Both the position numbers and the translations under genes were made by a program. The notes below the pieces were generated by a model. It saw nothing but the letters and a program-made list of their open reading frames with translations. It was not told the DNA's origin and ran no database searches. From Paraburkholderia tropica (lineage in GTDB: Bacteria > Pseudomonadota > Gammaproteobacteria > Burkholderiales > Burkholderiaceae): 64,000 nt of DNA. Of this stretch, positions 47,140 through 56,140 are shown piece by piece. Location: contig NZ_FNZM01000009.1 in NCBI RefSeq assembly GCF_900109265.1, forward strand, positions 1-64,000, given 5' to 3'. The first letter of the stretch is position 1. Every line of letters starts with the position of its first letter.

Positions 47140-48816
47140 ATGGCGTTTGAGTTCTTCAAGGGCGTGCGGCCGCTCAACCGCGCAACGGCGTTGCGCGACG
47201 CCATCGCGGGCGTGCAGCTCGCGTCGATGAACGTGCCGCAACTGCTCGGCTACGCGCGCATCGCGGGCATGCCGGCCGTCACCGGTCTCTATACGGGCTT
47301 CCTGCCGCTGATCGCCTTCGCGCTGTTCGGCGCGTCGCGCCATCTCGTGGTCGCCGCCGACTCGGCCACGGCCACCATCTTCGCGAGCAAGCTCTCGACC
47401 ATGGCCACGCCGTCGAGCGCCGAATACGTCGCGCTCGCGGGTATGACGGCGCTGCTCACGGCGGTCATGCTGCTGATCGCGCGCGTGTTCAAACTCGGCT
47501 TTCTCGCGGATTTTCTCTCGCGCACGGTGCTGGTCGGCTTCCTGACGGGCGTGGGCGTGCAGGTGGGCGTGGCAATGCTCGGCGACATGCTCGGCATCAC
47601 GGTCAATTCGCGGCGCACGGTCCTGCAGATCAAGCAGATCGTCCTGCAATTGCCGCAGATTCATTGGGGCACGCTCGCGATCTCCGCGCTCGTCGTTGCG
47701 GCGATTCTGGTGTTCAAGCGCTTGCGGCCGCGCTGGCCGGTGCCGCTCGTCGCCGTGATCGGCGGCATCGTGGCGAGCGCGCTGTTCGACTTCCAGCGTC
47801 ATGGCGTGTCCGTGATCGGGCCGGTAGCGGGCGGCTTGCCGCATGTCGCGTTTCCGGCCGTCGGCTGGTTCCAGATGATCGATCTGATGCAGGTGGCGGC
47901 GTCGTGCTTCGTCATCATCGTTGCGCAGAGCGCCGCGACGAGCCGCGCATTCGCCGAGAAATACGGCGAGCGCGTGGACGAAGACGCGAACCTGCTCGGC
48001 CTCGCCGCCGCCAACGCCGCTGCATCGATGAGCGGCGCGTTCGTGGTGAACGGCAGTCTCACGCAAACCGCGATGGCCGATCAGGCCGGCGCGCGCAGCC
48101 AGTTCGCGCAGGTCGTGTTCGCGGGCGTGGTGGTGATCGTGCTGCTGTTCTTGAGCCGCTGGCTGCAGTATCTGCCGCATTGCGTGCTGGCCGCCATCGT
48201 GTTCACGATCGCGGTCGGGCTCGTGCATATCGGACAACTGATCGATATCCGCAAGGAAAGCCCGGGCGAATTCGGGCTTGCCGTGACGACCGCGATCGCG
48301 GTCGTGGTGATCGGCGTGGAGAACGGCATTCTGATTGCCATCGGGCTTTCGCTGCTGCGCCATGTGCGCCATAGCTATCGTCCGCACACGATGGTGCTGG
48401 TGCCGAACGAGGAGGGCCGCTGGATGCCGGTGCCGTCGCACGCGGGGCTTCAGACCGATCCGGGACTGATCGTTTTCCGCTTCGGCGCCGACCTGTTCTA
48501 TGCGAACGACCACCTGTTCGTCGACGAAGTGCGTCGCCTCGTGGATGGCGCGCCGACGCCCGTGCGCTGGTTCTTGGTCGATGCGGCGGCGATCACCGAT
48601 CTCGATTACTCGGCGGGTCGTTCGGTTAACGAACTATGCGAGTCGCTGCGCGAGCGCGGCGTCAAGGTGATTTTCGGCCGCGTGAACCGCTATCTGCGCG
48701 CCGACATGGACCGACACGGCATCACGCCCGTGGTGGGCGCGGAAAACATCTACAACACCTTGCACGAGGCGCTCGCCGCCGTGCATCCCAACCTCGACGC
48801 GCACGCCGAGGCGTGA
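47140..48816 (+). CDS. SulP-family anion transporter with STAS domain
   Basis: This 558-residue inner-membrane protein has 10-14 helices and a C-terminal STAS domain (from about residue 440, with the DITDLDYSAGRSVNELCESL-like phospho-loop region as in anti-sigma antagonists). The N-terminal motif NVPQLLGYARIAGMPAVTGL is the SulP signature (usually PQxMAYA), and QSAATSRAFAEKYGERVDED is the second. Substrate may be sulfate, bicarbonate or a dicarboxylate; the sequence does not decide. The gene stands alone. Confidence 0.88.
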   Translation: MAFEFFKGVRPLNRATALRDAIAGVQLASMNVPQLLGYARIAGMPAVTGLYTGFLPLIAFALFGASRHLVVAADSATATIFASKLSTMATPSSAEYVALAGMTALLTAVMLLIARVFKLGFLADFLSRTVLVGFLTGVGVQVGVAMLGDMLGITVNSRRTVLQIKQIVLQLPQIHWGTLAISALVVAAILVFKRLRPRWPVPLVAVIGGIVASALFDFQRHGVSVIGPVAGGLPHVAFPAVGWFQMIDLMQVAASCFVIIVAQSAATSRAFAEKYGERVDEDANLLGLAAANAAASMSGAFVVNGSLTQTAMADQAGARSQFAQVVFAGVVVIVLLFLSRWLQYLPHCVLAAIVFTIAVGLVHIGQLIDIRKESPGEFGLAVTTAIAVVVIGVENGILIAIGLSLLRHVRHSYRPHTMVLVPNEEGRWMPVPSHAGLQTDPGLIVFRFGADLFYANDHLFVDEVRRLVDGAPTPVRWFLVDAAAITDLDYSAGRSVNELCESLRERGVKVIFGRVNRYLRADMDRHGITPVVGAENIYNTLHEALAAVHPNLDAHAEA

Positions 48817-49025
48817 CGCCGCCCACCTCGTCCTGGCGTTCCAGAGAGCCCGGCACGGACTGACTGTCCGCGCCAAATCACGCTGTTTCACGTCACATCG
48901 CTCCCGCAAGTAGTCAAAATCCAAAATCCGGTGCGCATACCCTACACAGGAACTACTTAAAACTGTCCTGAAAAACCCTGATTTACCGCAGGAATTCGCG
49001 GCTGATATCGTGCGCTTCAAGCGCT

Positions 49026-49041
49026 GTGGAAGCGCTTCCAC
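49026..49041. promoter_or_regulatory. LacI-type operator before the beta-glucosidase gene
   Basis: GTGGAAGCGCTTCCAC is a perfect 16-bp palindrome with central CG. An ATG at 49029 falls inside or beside it, so translation from there is unlikely; the GTG at 49098 is preferred. The regulator is probably the LacI protein encoded at 55114. Confidence 0.82.
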
Positions 49042-49097
49042 CCAATCACCCGCCGGCGTCCGCATCGCCCGGTTCCGACCCTTGCGCAGGAGCTTTC

Positions 49098-50495
49098 GTG
49101 ACACACGATTCGCCACACACCGCCTCGGCCATTCTCGAGGACGACGCCTTCACGCCGTCGCCCGATTCCGCGCTCTGGCGCCGCGACTTTCTGCTCGGCG
49201 CGGCCACCGCGTCGTATCAGATCGAAGGCGCCGCGACCGAGGATGGCCGTCTGCCGTCGATCTGGGACACCTTCAGCGCCACGCCGGGCAAGGTGCTCGC
49301 GGGCGACACCGGCGCCGTGGCCTGCGATCACTACCATCGCTGGCACGGCGACCTCGATCTGCTCGGCGACCTGAACTTCGAGGCCTATCGCTTCTCGATC
49401 GCCTGGCCGCGCGTGATGGACGCGTCGGGCCGCCCGAACGCGAAGGGCATCGACTTCTACAAGCGCCTGCTCGGACGCCTGAAAGAGAAGGGCATCCAGA
49501 CCTACGCGACGCTCTATCACTGGGATCTGCCGCAGCATCTCGAAGATCGCGGCGGCTGGCTCAATCGCGACACGGCGTATCGTTTCGCCGATTACGCGGA
49601 TCTCATGAGCCGCGAGTTGTCCGGTCTCGTCGACGCGTGGATGACGCTCAACGAGCCGTGGTGCTCGGCGTATCTGGGCTACGGCAATGGCCATCACGCG
49701 CCGGGCCTCGCGAGCCCGCGCTATCCGACCCAGGCGATGCATCATCTGCTGCTCGGTCACGGCATGGCGATTCCGGTGCTGCGCGCGAACGATCCGAAGT
49801 CGGCGAAAGGCATCGTCGCGAACGTGGGCCGCGGCACGCCGAACTCCGATTCGCCCGCCGACATCACCGCCGCGCGCCGTTTCGAAGTCCAGCACAACGC
49901 GTGGATTCTCGATCCGCTGCTCAAGGGCGAATATCCGGCGGAGTTGTTCGAGCTGTGGCCGGGCACCGAGCCGCTCGTGCTCGACGGCGACATGGCGACG
50001 ATTGCCGCGCCGCTCGACTTCCTCGGCATCAACTACTATTTCCGCACCAACGTGAAGAGCGACGGCGCGCACGGTTTCACCGAGGTGCCGCTGCCCGACG
50101 TCGAGCGCACGCAGATGGGCTGGGAAGTGCATCCGGACGGTCTGCGCGATCTGCTGATCGGCTTCGATCGCACGTATGAGAACCTGCCGCCGATCTACAT
50201 CACCGAAAACGGCATGGCCTCCGACGACGACGTGATCGACGGCGAAGTGGTCGACTCACAGCGCATCGCGTTCCTCAAGCGTCACCTGGCCGCCGTGGAC
50301 GCGGCGATCAAGGCGGGCGTGGACGTGCGCGGTTATTTCGTGTGGTCGCTGCTCGACAACTTCGAGTGGGCGTTCGGCTATGAGCGGCGCTTCGGCGTCG
50401 TGCACGTGGACTACGACACGCAGAAGCGCACGAAAAAACGCAGCGCCGAACTGATCGCGCGCTTCATCGCCGAACGCAAGACGCGCGGCGCCTGA
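49098..50495 (+). CDS. Glycoside hydrolase family 1 beta-glucosidase
   Basis: This 465-residue cytoplasmic enzyme uses the GTG start at 49098, backed by CAGGAG. The GH1 (beta/alpha)8 fold is marked by FLLGAATASYQIEGA at the N-terminus, the acid/base Glu186 in TLNEPW and the nucleophile Glu370 in YITENGM. It hydrolyses beta-glucosides such as cellobiose and aryl-beta-glucosides. No signal peptide, so substrate must be imported by the ABC system encoded just downstream. Controlled by the palindrome 57 bases upstream. Confidence 0.95.
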   Translation: MTHDSPHTASAILEDDAFTPSPDSALWRRDFLLGAATASYQIEGAATEDGRLPSIWDTFSATPGKVLAGDTGAVACDHYHRWHGDLDLLGDLNFEAYRFSIAWPRVMDASGRPNAKGIDFYKRLLGRLKEKGIQTYATLYHWDLPQHLEDRGGWLNRDTAYRFADYADLMSRELSGLVDAWMTLNEPWCSAYLGYGNGHHAPGLASPRYPTQAMHHLLLGHGMAIPVLRANDPKSAKGIVANVGRGTPNSDSPADITAARRFEVQHNAWILDPLLKGEYPAELFELWPGTEPLVLDGDMATIAAPLDFLGINYYFRTNVKSDGAHGFTEVPLPDVERTQMGWEVHPDGLRDLLIGFDRTYENLPPIYITENGMASDDDVIDGEVVDSQRIAFLKRHLAAVDAAIKAGVDVRGYFVWSLLDNFEWAFGYERRFGVVHVDYDTQKRTKKRSAELIARFIAERKTRGA

Positions 50496-50551
50496 CGTCT
50501 CGACCGATCGATTCGCTCGACGCAAAGATCGACGCGAAATCGAAAACAAGA

Positions 50552-50565
50552 ACGGTAGTTACCGT
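50552..50565. promoter_or_regulatory. Short inverted repeat before the sugar-binding protein gene
   Basis: ACGGTA (50552-50557), two bases, TACCGT (50560-50565), 148 bases before the binding-protein start, within a 217-base gap. It lacks the central CG of LacI sites and may belong to another regulator or be an RNA hairpin. Confidence 0.35.
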
Positions 50566-50712
50566 AATTGCCGTACCGGCTGCGCGCCGCGAGAATGCGC
50601 GACAGGGGAAAGTTGCACCAAAGCACGATCGCGTGCGCGCGGCCACCCGCATCACCGCCAAGTTTGACTTCATCGACCAGCAGAGAAAACCGGATCAACC
50701 GGAGGAGACGCA

Positions 50713-51954
50713 ATGAAGCAAAACGCACCCGTCCTGCGCGGCCTCGCCGCCGCGCTGGCATTGGCCGGAGCCGTCGCGGCGCACGCCGCCGACGCGCCGC
50801 TCAAGGCCAATGTGATTCACTGGTGGACCTCGGGCGGCGAGTCGGCCGCCATCAAGCAGTTCGCGCAAGCCTACGACCAGGCGGGCGGCCAGTGGGTCGA
50901 CAACGCGATCGCGGGCGCCGACCAGGCGCGCGCCACGGCGATCAACCGCATCGTCGGCGGCGATCCGCCCACGGCGGCGCAGTTCAACACGTCGAAGCAG
51001 TTCCACGACCTGATTGACCAGGGACTCCTGAATAATGTCGATGCGGTCGCGGCGAAGGAAAACTGGAACGGCATCCTGCCCGATTCGATCCTCAACCAGA
51101 TCAAGGTGAACGGGCACTTCTATGCGGCGCCCGTCGACATCCACATGCAGGACTGGTTCTTCTACTCGAAGCCGGTGTTCGCGAAAGCGGGCATCGCGGC
51201 CGAGCCGAAGAGCATGGACGAACTGTTCGCCGATCTCGACAAGCTCAAGAAAGCCGGGGTGATTCCGCTCGCGCTGGGCGGCCAGGCGTGGCAGGAGAAG
51301 ATCACGTTCGACGCGATTTTCGCGGACATGGACCGCAATCTGTACATGAAGGTCTATCGCGACCGCGACGCGAATGCCGTCAATTCGCCCGCGTTCAAGA
51401 ACGTGCTCACGACCTTCAAGCGTCTGCATAACTATGTCGATCCGGGCTCGCCGGGCCGCAACTGGAACGACGCGACGGCGCTGGTCATTTCGGGCAAGGC
51501 CGGCATGCAGATCATGGGGGACTGGGCCAAGGGCGAATTCTCGAACGCGAAGCAGGTCGCGGGCAAGGACTTCGGCTGCTTCCCGGGTTTCGCGAATTCG
51601 CCGTACATGATCGCGGGCGACGCCTTCGTGTTCCCGAAGACCGACAATCCGCAGGCCGTGAAAGCGCAGCAACTGCTCGCCAGCGTAATCACGTCGCCGA
51701 CGGCGCAGGTCGCGTTCAGCGAGAAGAAGGGTTCGATTCCGATCCGTCTCGATGTCGATACGGCCGGTTTCGACGTGTGCGCGAAGCAGGGCATGGCGAT
51801 CATGAAGGACAAGGCGCGTCAGTTGCCGAATCCGGAAATGCTGATCCCGCCTGACGTGCAGGGCTCGCTCCAGGACGTCATCACGAACTTCTGGAACAAG
51901 GACCAGTCGGCCGAGGACGCGCAGAAAGCGTTCGCGTCGGCGCTCAAGAGCTGA
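50713..51954 (+). CDS. Sugar ABC transporter periplasmic binding protein (cluster B, GtsA/MalE-like)
   Basis: This 413-residue protein has a signal peptide (cleavage after Ala-His-Ala at about residue 25). The mature start VIHWWTSGGESAAIKQFAQA and the NRIVGGDPPTAAQFNTSKQ segment resemble glucose- and oligosaccharide-binding proteins of the extracellular solute-binding family 1. Strong GGAGGAG site before the ATG at 50713. The operon carries a beta-glucosidase upstream, so a beta-glucoside is the likely ligand. Confidence 0.9.
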   Translation: MKQNAPVLRGLAAALALAGAVAAHAADAPLKANVIHWWTSGGESAAIKQFAQAYDQAGGQWVDNAIAGADQARATAINRIVGGDPPTAAQFNTSKQFHDLIDQGLLNNVDAVAAKENWNGILPDSILNQIKVNGHFYAAPVDIHMQDWFFYSKPVFAKAGIAAEPKSMDELFADLDKLKKAGVIPLALGGQAWQEKITFDAIFADMDRNLYMKVYRDRDANAVNSPAFKNVLTTFKRLHNYVDPGSPGRNWNDATALVISGKAGMQIMGDWAKGEFSNAKQVAGKDFGCFPGFANSPYMIAGDAFVFPKTDNPQAVKAQQLLASVITSPTAQVAFSEKKGSIPIRLDVDTAGFDVCAKQGMAIMKDKARQLPNPEMLIPPDVQGSLQDVITNFWNKDQSAEDAQKAFASALKS

Positions 51955-51961
51955 GAGGCTT

Positions 51962-52897
51962 ATGTACGCGCTCAAGCTGGATCAGGCTAAACGGCAGGCG
52001 CGTGCAGCGCGCCCCATGCGGCGGCGGCTGTCGCTCGCCGCATGGATCGCGTTGCTGCCCATGGCGCTCACCGTCGTGTTCGCGTATCTCGGCACGATGC
52101 TGTGGACCGCGCGCGTTTCGGTGAGCTATTCGCGCTCGTTGCCGACGAACACCTTCGCGGGCTTCACGCAATACGTGCGGCTGTTCGAAACCGAACGCTG
52201 GATCGTCTCGTTGCAAAACCTCGCGATTTACGGCGTGTGCTTCGTCGTGGCGTGTCTCGTGATCGGTCTGCTGCTGGCGATCTTCATCGATCAGCGCGTG
52301 GCCGCCGAAGGCGCGCTGCGCACGATTTTTCTCTATCCGTATGCGATGTCGTTCGTCGCGACCGGTCTCGTCTGGCAGTGGATCCTGAATCCGGAACTCG
52401 GCGTGCAGGCCGTGCTGCGGCACATGGGCTTCACGCACGCGCATTTCGACTGGATCGTCTCGCAGCAGTTCGTGATCTACACGCTCGTGATCGCGACCGT
52501 GTGGCAAGCCTCGGGCCTCGTGATGGCGCTGATGCTCTCGGGCCTGCGCAGCATCGACGACGAGATCTGGAAGGCCGCGCGCCTCGACGGCATTCCGCGC
52601 TGGCGCGTCTACGCGAGCATCGTCGTGCCGATGCTGAAGACCTCGATGTCGACCGCCTTCGTGCTGCTGTTCGTGATGGTGGTAAAGCTCTACGACGCCG
52701 TCGTGGCAATGACGCAAGGCGGTCCCGGCACCGCGAGCGAAGTGCCCGGCAAATTCGTGATGGATTATCTGTTCAACCGCGCCAACATCGGGCTCGCCTC
52801 GGCGGCCTCGATCGTGCTGCTCGCCACCGTACTCGCGATCCTCGCGCCGGTGCTCTACGCGAAAAGCCGCGCGGCACGCAAAGGAGAACGAGCATGA
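51962..52897 (+). CDS. Sugar ABC transporter permease 1 (MalF type)
   Basis: This 311-residue protein has six membrane helices and the EAA loop (EIWKAARLDGIPRWRVYASI) that contacts the ATPase. It begins seven bases after the binding-protein stop. The short N-terminal cytoplasmic part is basic. It forms the heterodimeric membrane channel with the next gene product, to which it is joined by an ATGA overlap (52894-52897). Confidence 0.93.
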   Translation: MYALKLDQAKRQARAARPMRRRLSLAAWIALLPMALTVVFAYLGTMLWTARVSVSYSRSLPTNTFAGFTQYVRLFETERWIVSLQNLAIYGVCFVVACLVIGLLLAIFIDQRVAAEGALRTIFLYPYAMSFVATGLVWQWILNPELGVQAVLRHMGFTHAHFDWIVSQQFVIYTLVIATVWQASGLVMALMLSGLRSIDDEIWKAARLDGIPRWRVYASIVVPMLKTSMSTAFVLLFVMVVKLYDAVVAMTQGGPGTASEVPGKFVMDYLFNRANIGLASAASIVLLATVLAILAPVLYAKSRAARKGERA

Positions 52898-53841
52898 GCG
52901 CGCCGCTGACCGAACCGTCGGGCGCCATTCGGCCCATTCCGCCCGTTATCCGGCGCACGCCGGGCGCCTCGAAAGGCAAGCCGAAGCGCAGCCGCTTCAC
53001 GCCCGCGCGGCTGGGCGTCTACGGCTTTCTCATCATCGCCGCGCTGTTTTTCCTGTTGCCGCTCTACGTGATGCTCGTGACCTCGGTGAAGCCGATGGAC
53101 GAGATCCGCATGGGACATCTGCTCGCGCTGCCGCGTCACCTCACGTTCGCGCCGTGGCAGGACGCGTGGGCGTCGGCCTGCACGGGGCTCGAATGCGCGG
53201 GCATCCGCGTGGGCTTCTGGAACTCGGTGCGCATCGTGGTGCCGAGCACGATCATCTCGATCGCCGTGGGCGCCGTGAACGGCTACGCGCTGTCGTTCTG
53301 GAAACCGCGCGGTGCGGGCGTGCTGTTCGCCGTGCTGCTCGCGGGCGCGTTCATTCCGGTGCAGGTGATGGTCTATCCGCTCGTGCGCGTGCTGGCCACC
53401 GTGCATCTGTTCAGCTCGCTGCCCGGCATCGTGCTGATTCACACGGTCTTCGGCATGCCGGTGATGACGCTGCTGTTCCGCAACTACTACGTGTCGCTGC
53501 CGCAGGAACTGTTCAAGGCGGCGCGTATCGACGGCGGCGGCTTCTGGCGCATCTTCGTGCAACTGATGCTGCCGATGTCGGTGCCGATCATCGTGGTCGC
53601 GATCATCATGCAAGTGACGGGCATCTGGAACGACTACATTCTCGGCCTCGTGTTCGCGGGCACGAAGAATCTGCCGATGACGGTGCAACTGAACAACATC
53701 ATCAACACCACCACGGGCGAGCGGCTCTACAACGTCAACATGGCCGCGACGATCCTGACCTCGCTGGTGCCGCTCGCGATCTATTTCGTGTCGGGGCGCT
53801 GGTTCGTGCGCGGCATCGCGTCGGGCGCGGTGAAAGGCTAA
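52894..53841 (+). CDS. Sugar ABC transporter permease 2 (MalG type)
   Basis: This 315-residue permease has about six helices and the EAA loop ELFKAARIDGGGFWRIFVQL. The N-terminal 35 residues are Pro/Lys-rich and cytoplasmic. A periplasmic segment with a Cys pair (ACTGLECAG, about residues 95-103) could form a disulphide. It starts at ATG 52894, overlapping the preceding stop, with AAGGAGA upstream. Confidence 0.93.
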   Translation: MSAPLTEPSGAIRPIPPVIRRTPGASKGKPKRSRFTPARLGVYGFLIIAALFFLLPLYVMLVTSVKPMDEIRMGHLLALPRHLTFAPWQDAWASACTGLECAGIRVGFWNSVRIVVPSTIISIAVGAVNGYALSFWKPRGAGVLFAVLLAGAFIPVQVMVYPLVRVLATVHLFSSLPGIVLIHTVFGMPVMTLLFRNYYVSLPQELFKAARIDGGGFWRIFVQLMLPMSVPIIVVAIIMQVTGIWNDYILGLVFAGTKNLPMTVQLNNIINTTTGERLYNVNMAATILTSLVPLAIYFVSGRWFVRGIASGAVKG

Positions 53842-53856
53842 AAGCGGAGACACACA

Positions 53857-54957
53857 ATGACGAATCTGGCAAACGTCTCAGTGCGCAAGCTGCGCATCGA
53901 TCTGGGCGCGAACACGGTGATCGACGACCTCGACCTCGACGTGCGCGCCGGCGAATTCGTGGTGCTGCTGGGGCCGTCGGGCTGCGGCAAATCCACCTTG
54001 CTGCACAGCATCGCCGGGCTGATCGACGTGAGCGACGGCAGCATCGAGATCGGCGGCGAAGACATGACCTGGGCCGACCCGAAGGATCGCGGCGTGGCGC
54101 TGGTGTTCCAGTCCTACGCGCTGTACCCGACCATGAATGTCGAGCGCAACATGTCGTTCGCGCTTCGTATCAACGGCACGCCGAAGCCGGAAATCGAGCG
54201 CCGCGTGAAGCGCGCCGCCGACATGCTGCAACTCGGGCCGCTGCTTGCGCGCAAACCCGCTCAACTGTCCGGCGGTCAGCGTCAGCGCGTGGCGATCGGC
54301 CGCGCGCTGGTGCGCGAAGCCGACGTGTTCCTGTTCGACGAACCGCTCTCGAATCTCGACGCCAAGCTGCGCACCGAACTGCGTCGCGAGCTCAAGCAAC
54401 TGCATCAGCAACTGGGCGCGACGATGATCTACGTGACGCACGACCAGGTCGAAGCGATGACGCTCGCCACGCGCATGGCCGTGATGAAGGGCGGCGTGAT
54501 CCAGCAGTTCGGCACGCCCGCCGAGGTCTACGCGCGGCCCGAGAATCTGTTCGTGGCGACGTTCCTCGGCACGCCGCCGATGAACCTGTTGAAAGGCAAG
54601 CTCGAAGCCAATGAAGGCAAGCTCTGGTTTCGCGGCGCGCAGCTCGACGTGGACGTGACGAACTACGCGTTCAAGGGCGCGCCCGATCTCGCGCAACCCT
54701 GTGTGCTCGGCGTGCGGCCGGAAGACGTGCACGCCACGCGCCTCGGCGCGCCGGGCAGCGAAGGCGCGCATCAGGGCAGCGTCACGCTGGTCGAACCGAT
54801 GGGCAATCATCGCGTGCTGTGGCTCGACTATCACGGTGCGCAGATCGCTTCGATCGATCAGGACAAAACGCCGCTCGCGAGCGGCGCGCACGTGCCATTC
54901 AGCATCGACGCGGCGCATGTTTCGCTGTTCGACGAAGCGAGCGGCGAGCGCGTTTGA
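53857..54957 (+). CDS. Sugar ABC transporter ATPase (UgpC/MsmK/MalK type)
   Basis: This 366-residue ATPase has Walker A GPSGCGKST, the LSGGQRQRVAIGRALVREAD signature, Walker B FLFDEPLSNLDAKLR and the His-loop THDQ. The C-terminal OB/TOBE domain (GVRPEDVHATRLG) is typical of the MalK/UgpC subgroup. It energises the two permeases encoded upstream, starting 15 bases after the second permease gene. Confidence 0.95.
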   Translation: MTNLANVSVRKLRIDLGANTVIDDLDLDVRAGEFVVLLGPSGCGKSTLLHSIAGLIDVSDGSIEIGGEDMTWADPKDRGVALVFQSYALYPTMNVERNMSFALRINGTPKPEIERRVKRAADMLQLGPLLARKPAQLSGGQRQRVAIGRALVREADVFLFDEPLSNLDAKLRTELRRELKQLHQQLGATMIYVTHDQVEAMTLATRMAVMKGGVIQQFGTPAEVYARPENLFVATFLGTPPMNLLKGKLEANEGKLWFRGAQLDVDVTNYAFKGAPDLAQPCVLGVRPEDVHATRLGAPGSEGAHQGSVTLVEPMGNHRVLWLDYHGAQIASIDQDKTPLASGAHVPFSIDAAHVSLFDEASGERV

Positions 54958-55113
54958 GCGGCCGCGAAAGGTCTGCTATTCCTCCGATCAATGCACCAAA
55001 AAAGCACGCTCGGAAGTCAGTAAGAACGTGGTAAAAATTTGGCCGTGCTGATACAGCGCGCGACGTCGTACACAGATCGCGCAACGACAATAAAACCGAG
55101 GGACGTACGAGAA

Positions 55114-56121
55114 GTGGCAACCCTGAAAGACGTGGCAACGCTGGCCGGCGTGGGACTTTCCACCGCCTCGCGGGCGATTTCCGGCAAGGGCCCGGTGTCG
55201 GCGGACGCGGCGGCGCGCGTGCAGGCCGCCATCGAACAACTGAACTTCCGGCCGTCGTCGATCGGCCGGGCGATGGCGACGCAGTCGCTCGGCATCATCG
55301 GCATTTTCGTGCCGACCTTCTTCGGCTCGTACTACGGCACGATCCTCAAGGAGACCGACACCGAACTGCGCGCGGTGCGCCGTCACGTGGTGGTGGCGAC
55401 GGGCTGCGGCGAAGCGTCGCCGCGCGAGCAGGCGATCGAGGCCGTGCGCTTTCTGATCGGGCGCGATTGCGACGGCGTGGTGGTCATCAGCCACGATCTG
55501 CACGACGAGGATCTGGGCATGCTGCACGCGCTGCATCCGCGCATGGCCTTCCTCAATCGCGCCTTCGCGCACTTTCCCGAAGCCTCGTTCTGCGCGGACC
55601 ACTTTCACGGCGGCGAACTGGCCGCGCGCACGCTGATCGAGCACGGCCATCGCGAGATTGCGGCGATCGGCGGCACGGCCAGTTCATCGGACAATCAGGC
55701 GCGTCTGGACGGCTTCTTCGCCGAACTCGCGCGCCATGGCATCGAACGCGAGCGCGTGCCGCTCATCATGTCCGACTTCTCGCCCGAGGGCGGTTATGCG
55801 GCAGCGGGGCGGCTGCTCGAATCGAAGCGCCGCTTCACGGGCCTCTTCTGCGCGAACGACACGATGGCGATGTCGGCGCTCGCGCGCCTGCAGCACGCGG
55901 GCATCTCGGTGCCGCGCGACGTCTCCGTGATCGGCTACGACGACGACTATTCCGCGGCTTACATGGCGCCTGCGCTGACGTCGGTGCATATTCCGACCGC
56001 CGAGCTGACGCGCAATGCCGTGCGCTGGCTGATCAACCAGTGCTACGGCACGGAGTGGGACATCGAGCGCAGCTTCAACGTAAGCGTGACGATGCGCGCC
56101 TCGGTGACGCACGCCAGGTAG
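55114..56121 (+). CDS. LacI-family regulator of the beta-glucoside unit
   Basis: 335 residues, with start GTG 55114 (VATLKDVATLAGVGLSTASR) behind GAGGGA; an upstream ATG at 55039 would add 25 non-homologous residues. The helix-turn-helix is at about residues 3-23 and the hinge helix is FRPSSIGRAMATQSLGIIGI. It is the only regulator adjacent to the ABC operon, so it is the natural reader of the GTGGAAGCGCTTCCAC operator at 49026, some 6 kb upstream. Confidence 0.88.
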   Translation: MATLKDVATLAGVGLSTASRAISGKGPVSADAAARVQAAIEQLNFRPSSIGRAMATQSLGIIGIFVPTFFGSYYGTILKETDTELRAVRRHVVVATGCGEASPREQAIEAVRFLIGRDCDGVVVISHDLHDEDLGMLHALHPRMAFLNRAFAHFPEASFCADHFHGGELAARTLIEHGHREIAAIGGTASSSDNQARLDGFFAELARHGIERERVPLIMSDFSPEGGYAAAGRLLESKRRFTGLFCANDTMAMSALARLQHAGISVPRDVSVIGYDDDYSAAYMAPALTSVHIPTAELTRNAVRWLINQCYGTEWDIERSFNVSVTMRASVTHAR

Positions 56122-56140
56122 GGCGCGCGTCGATATCGCT

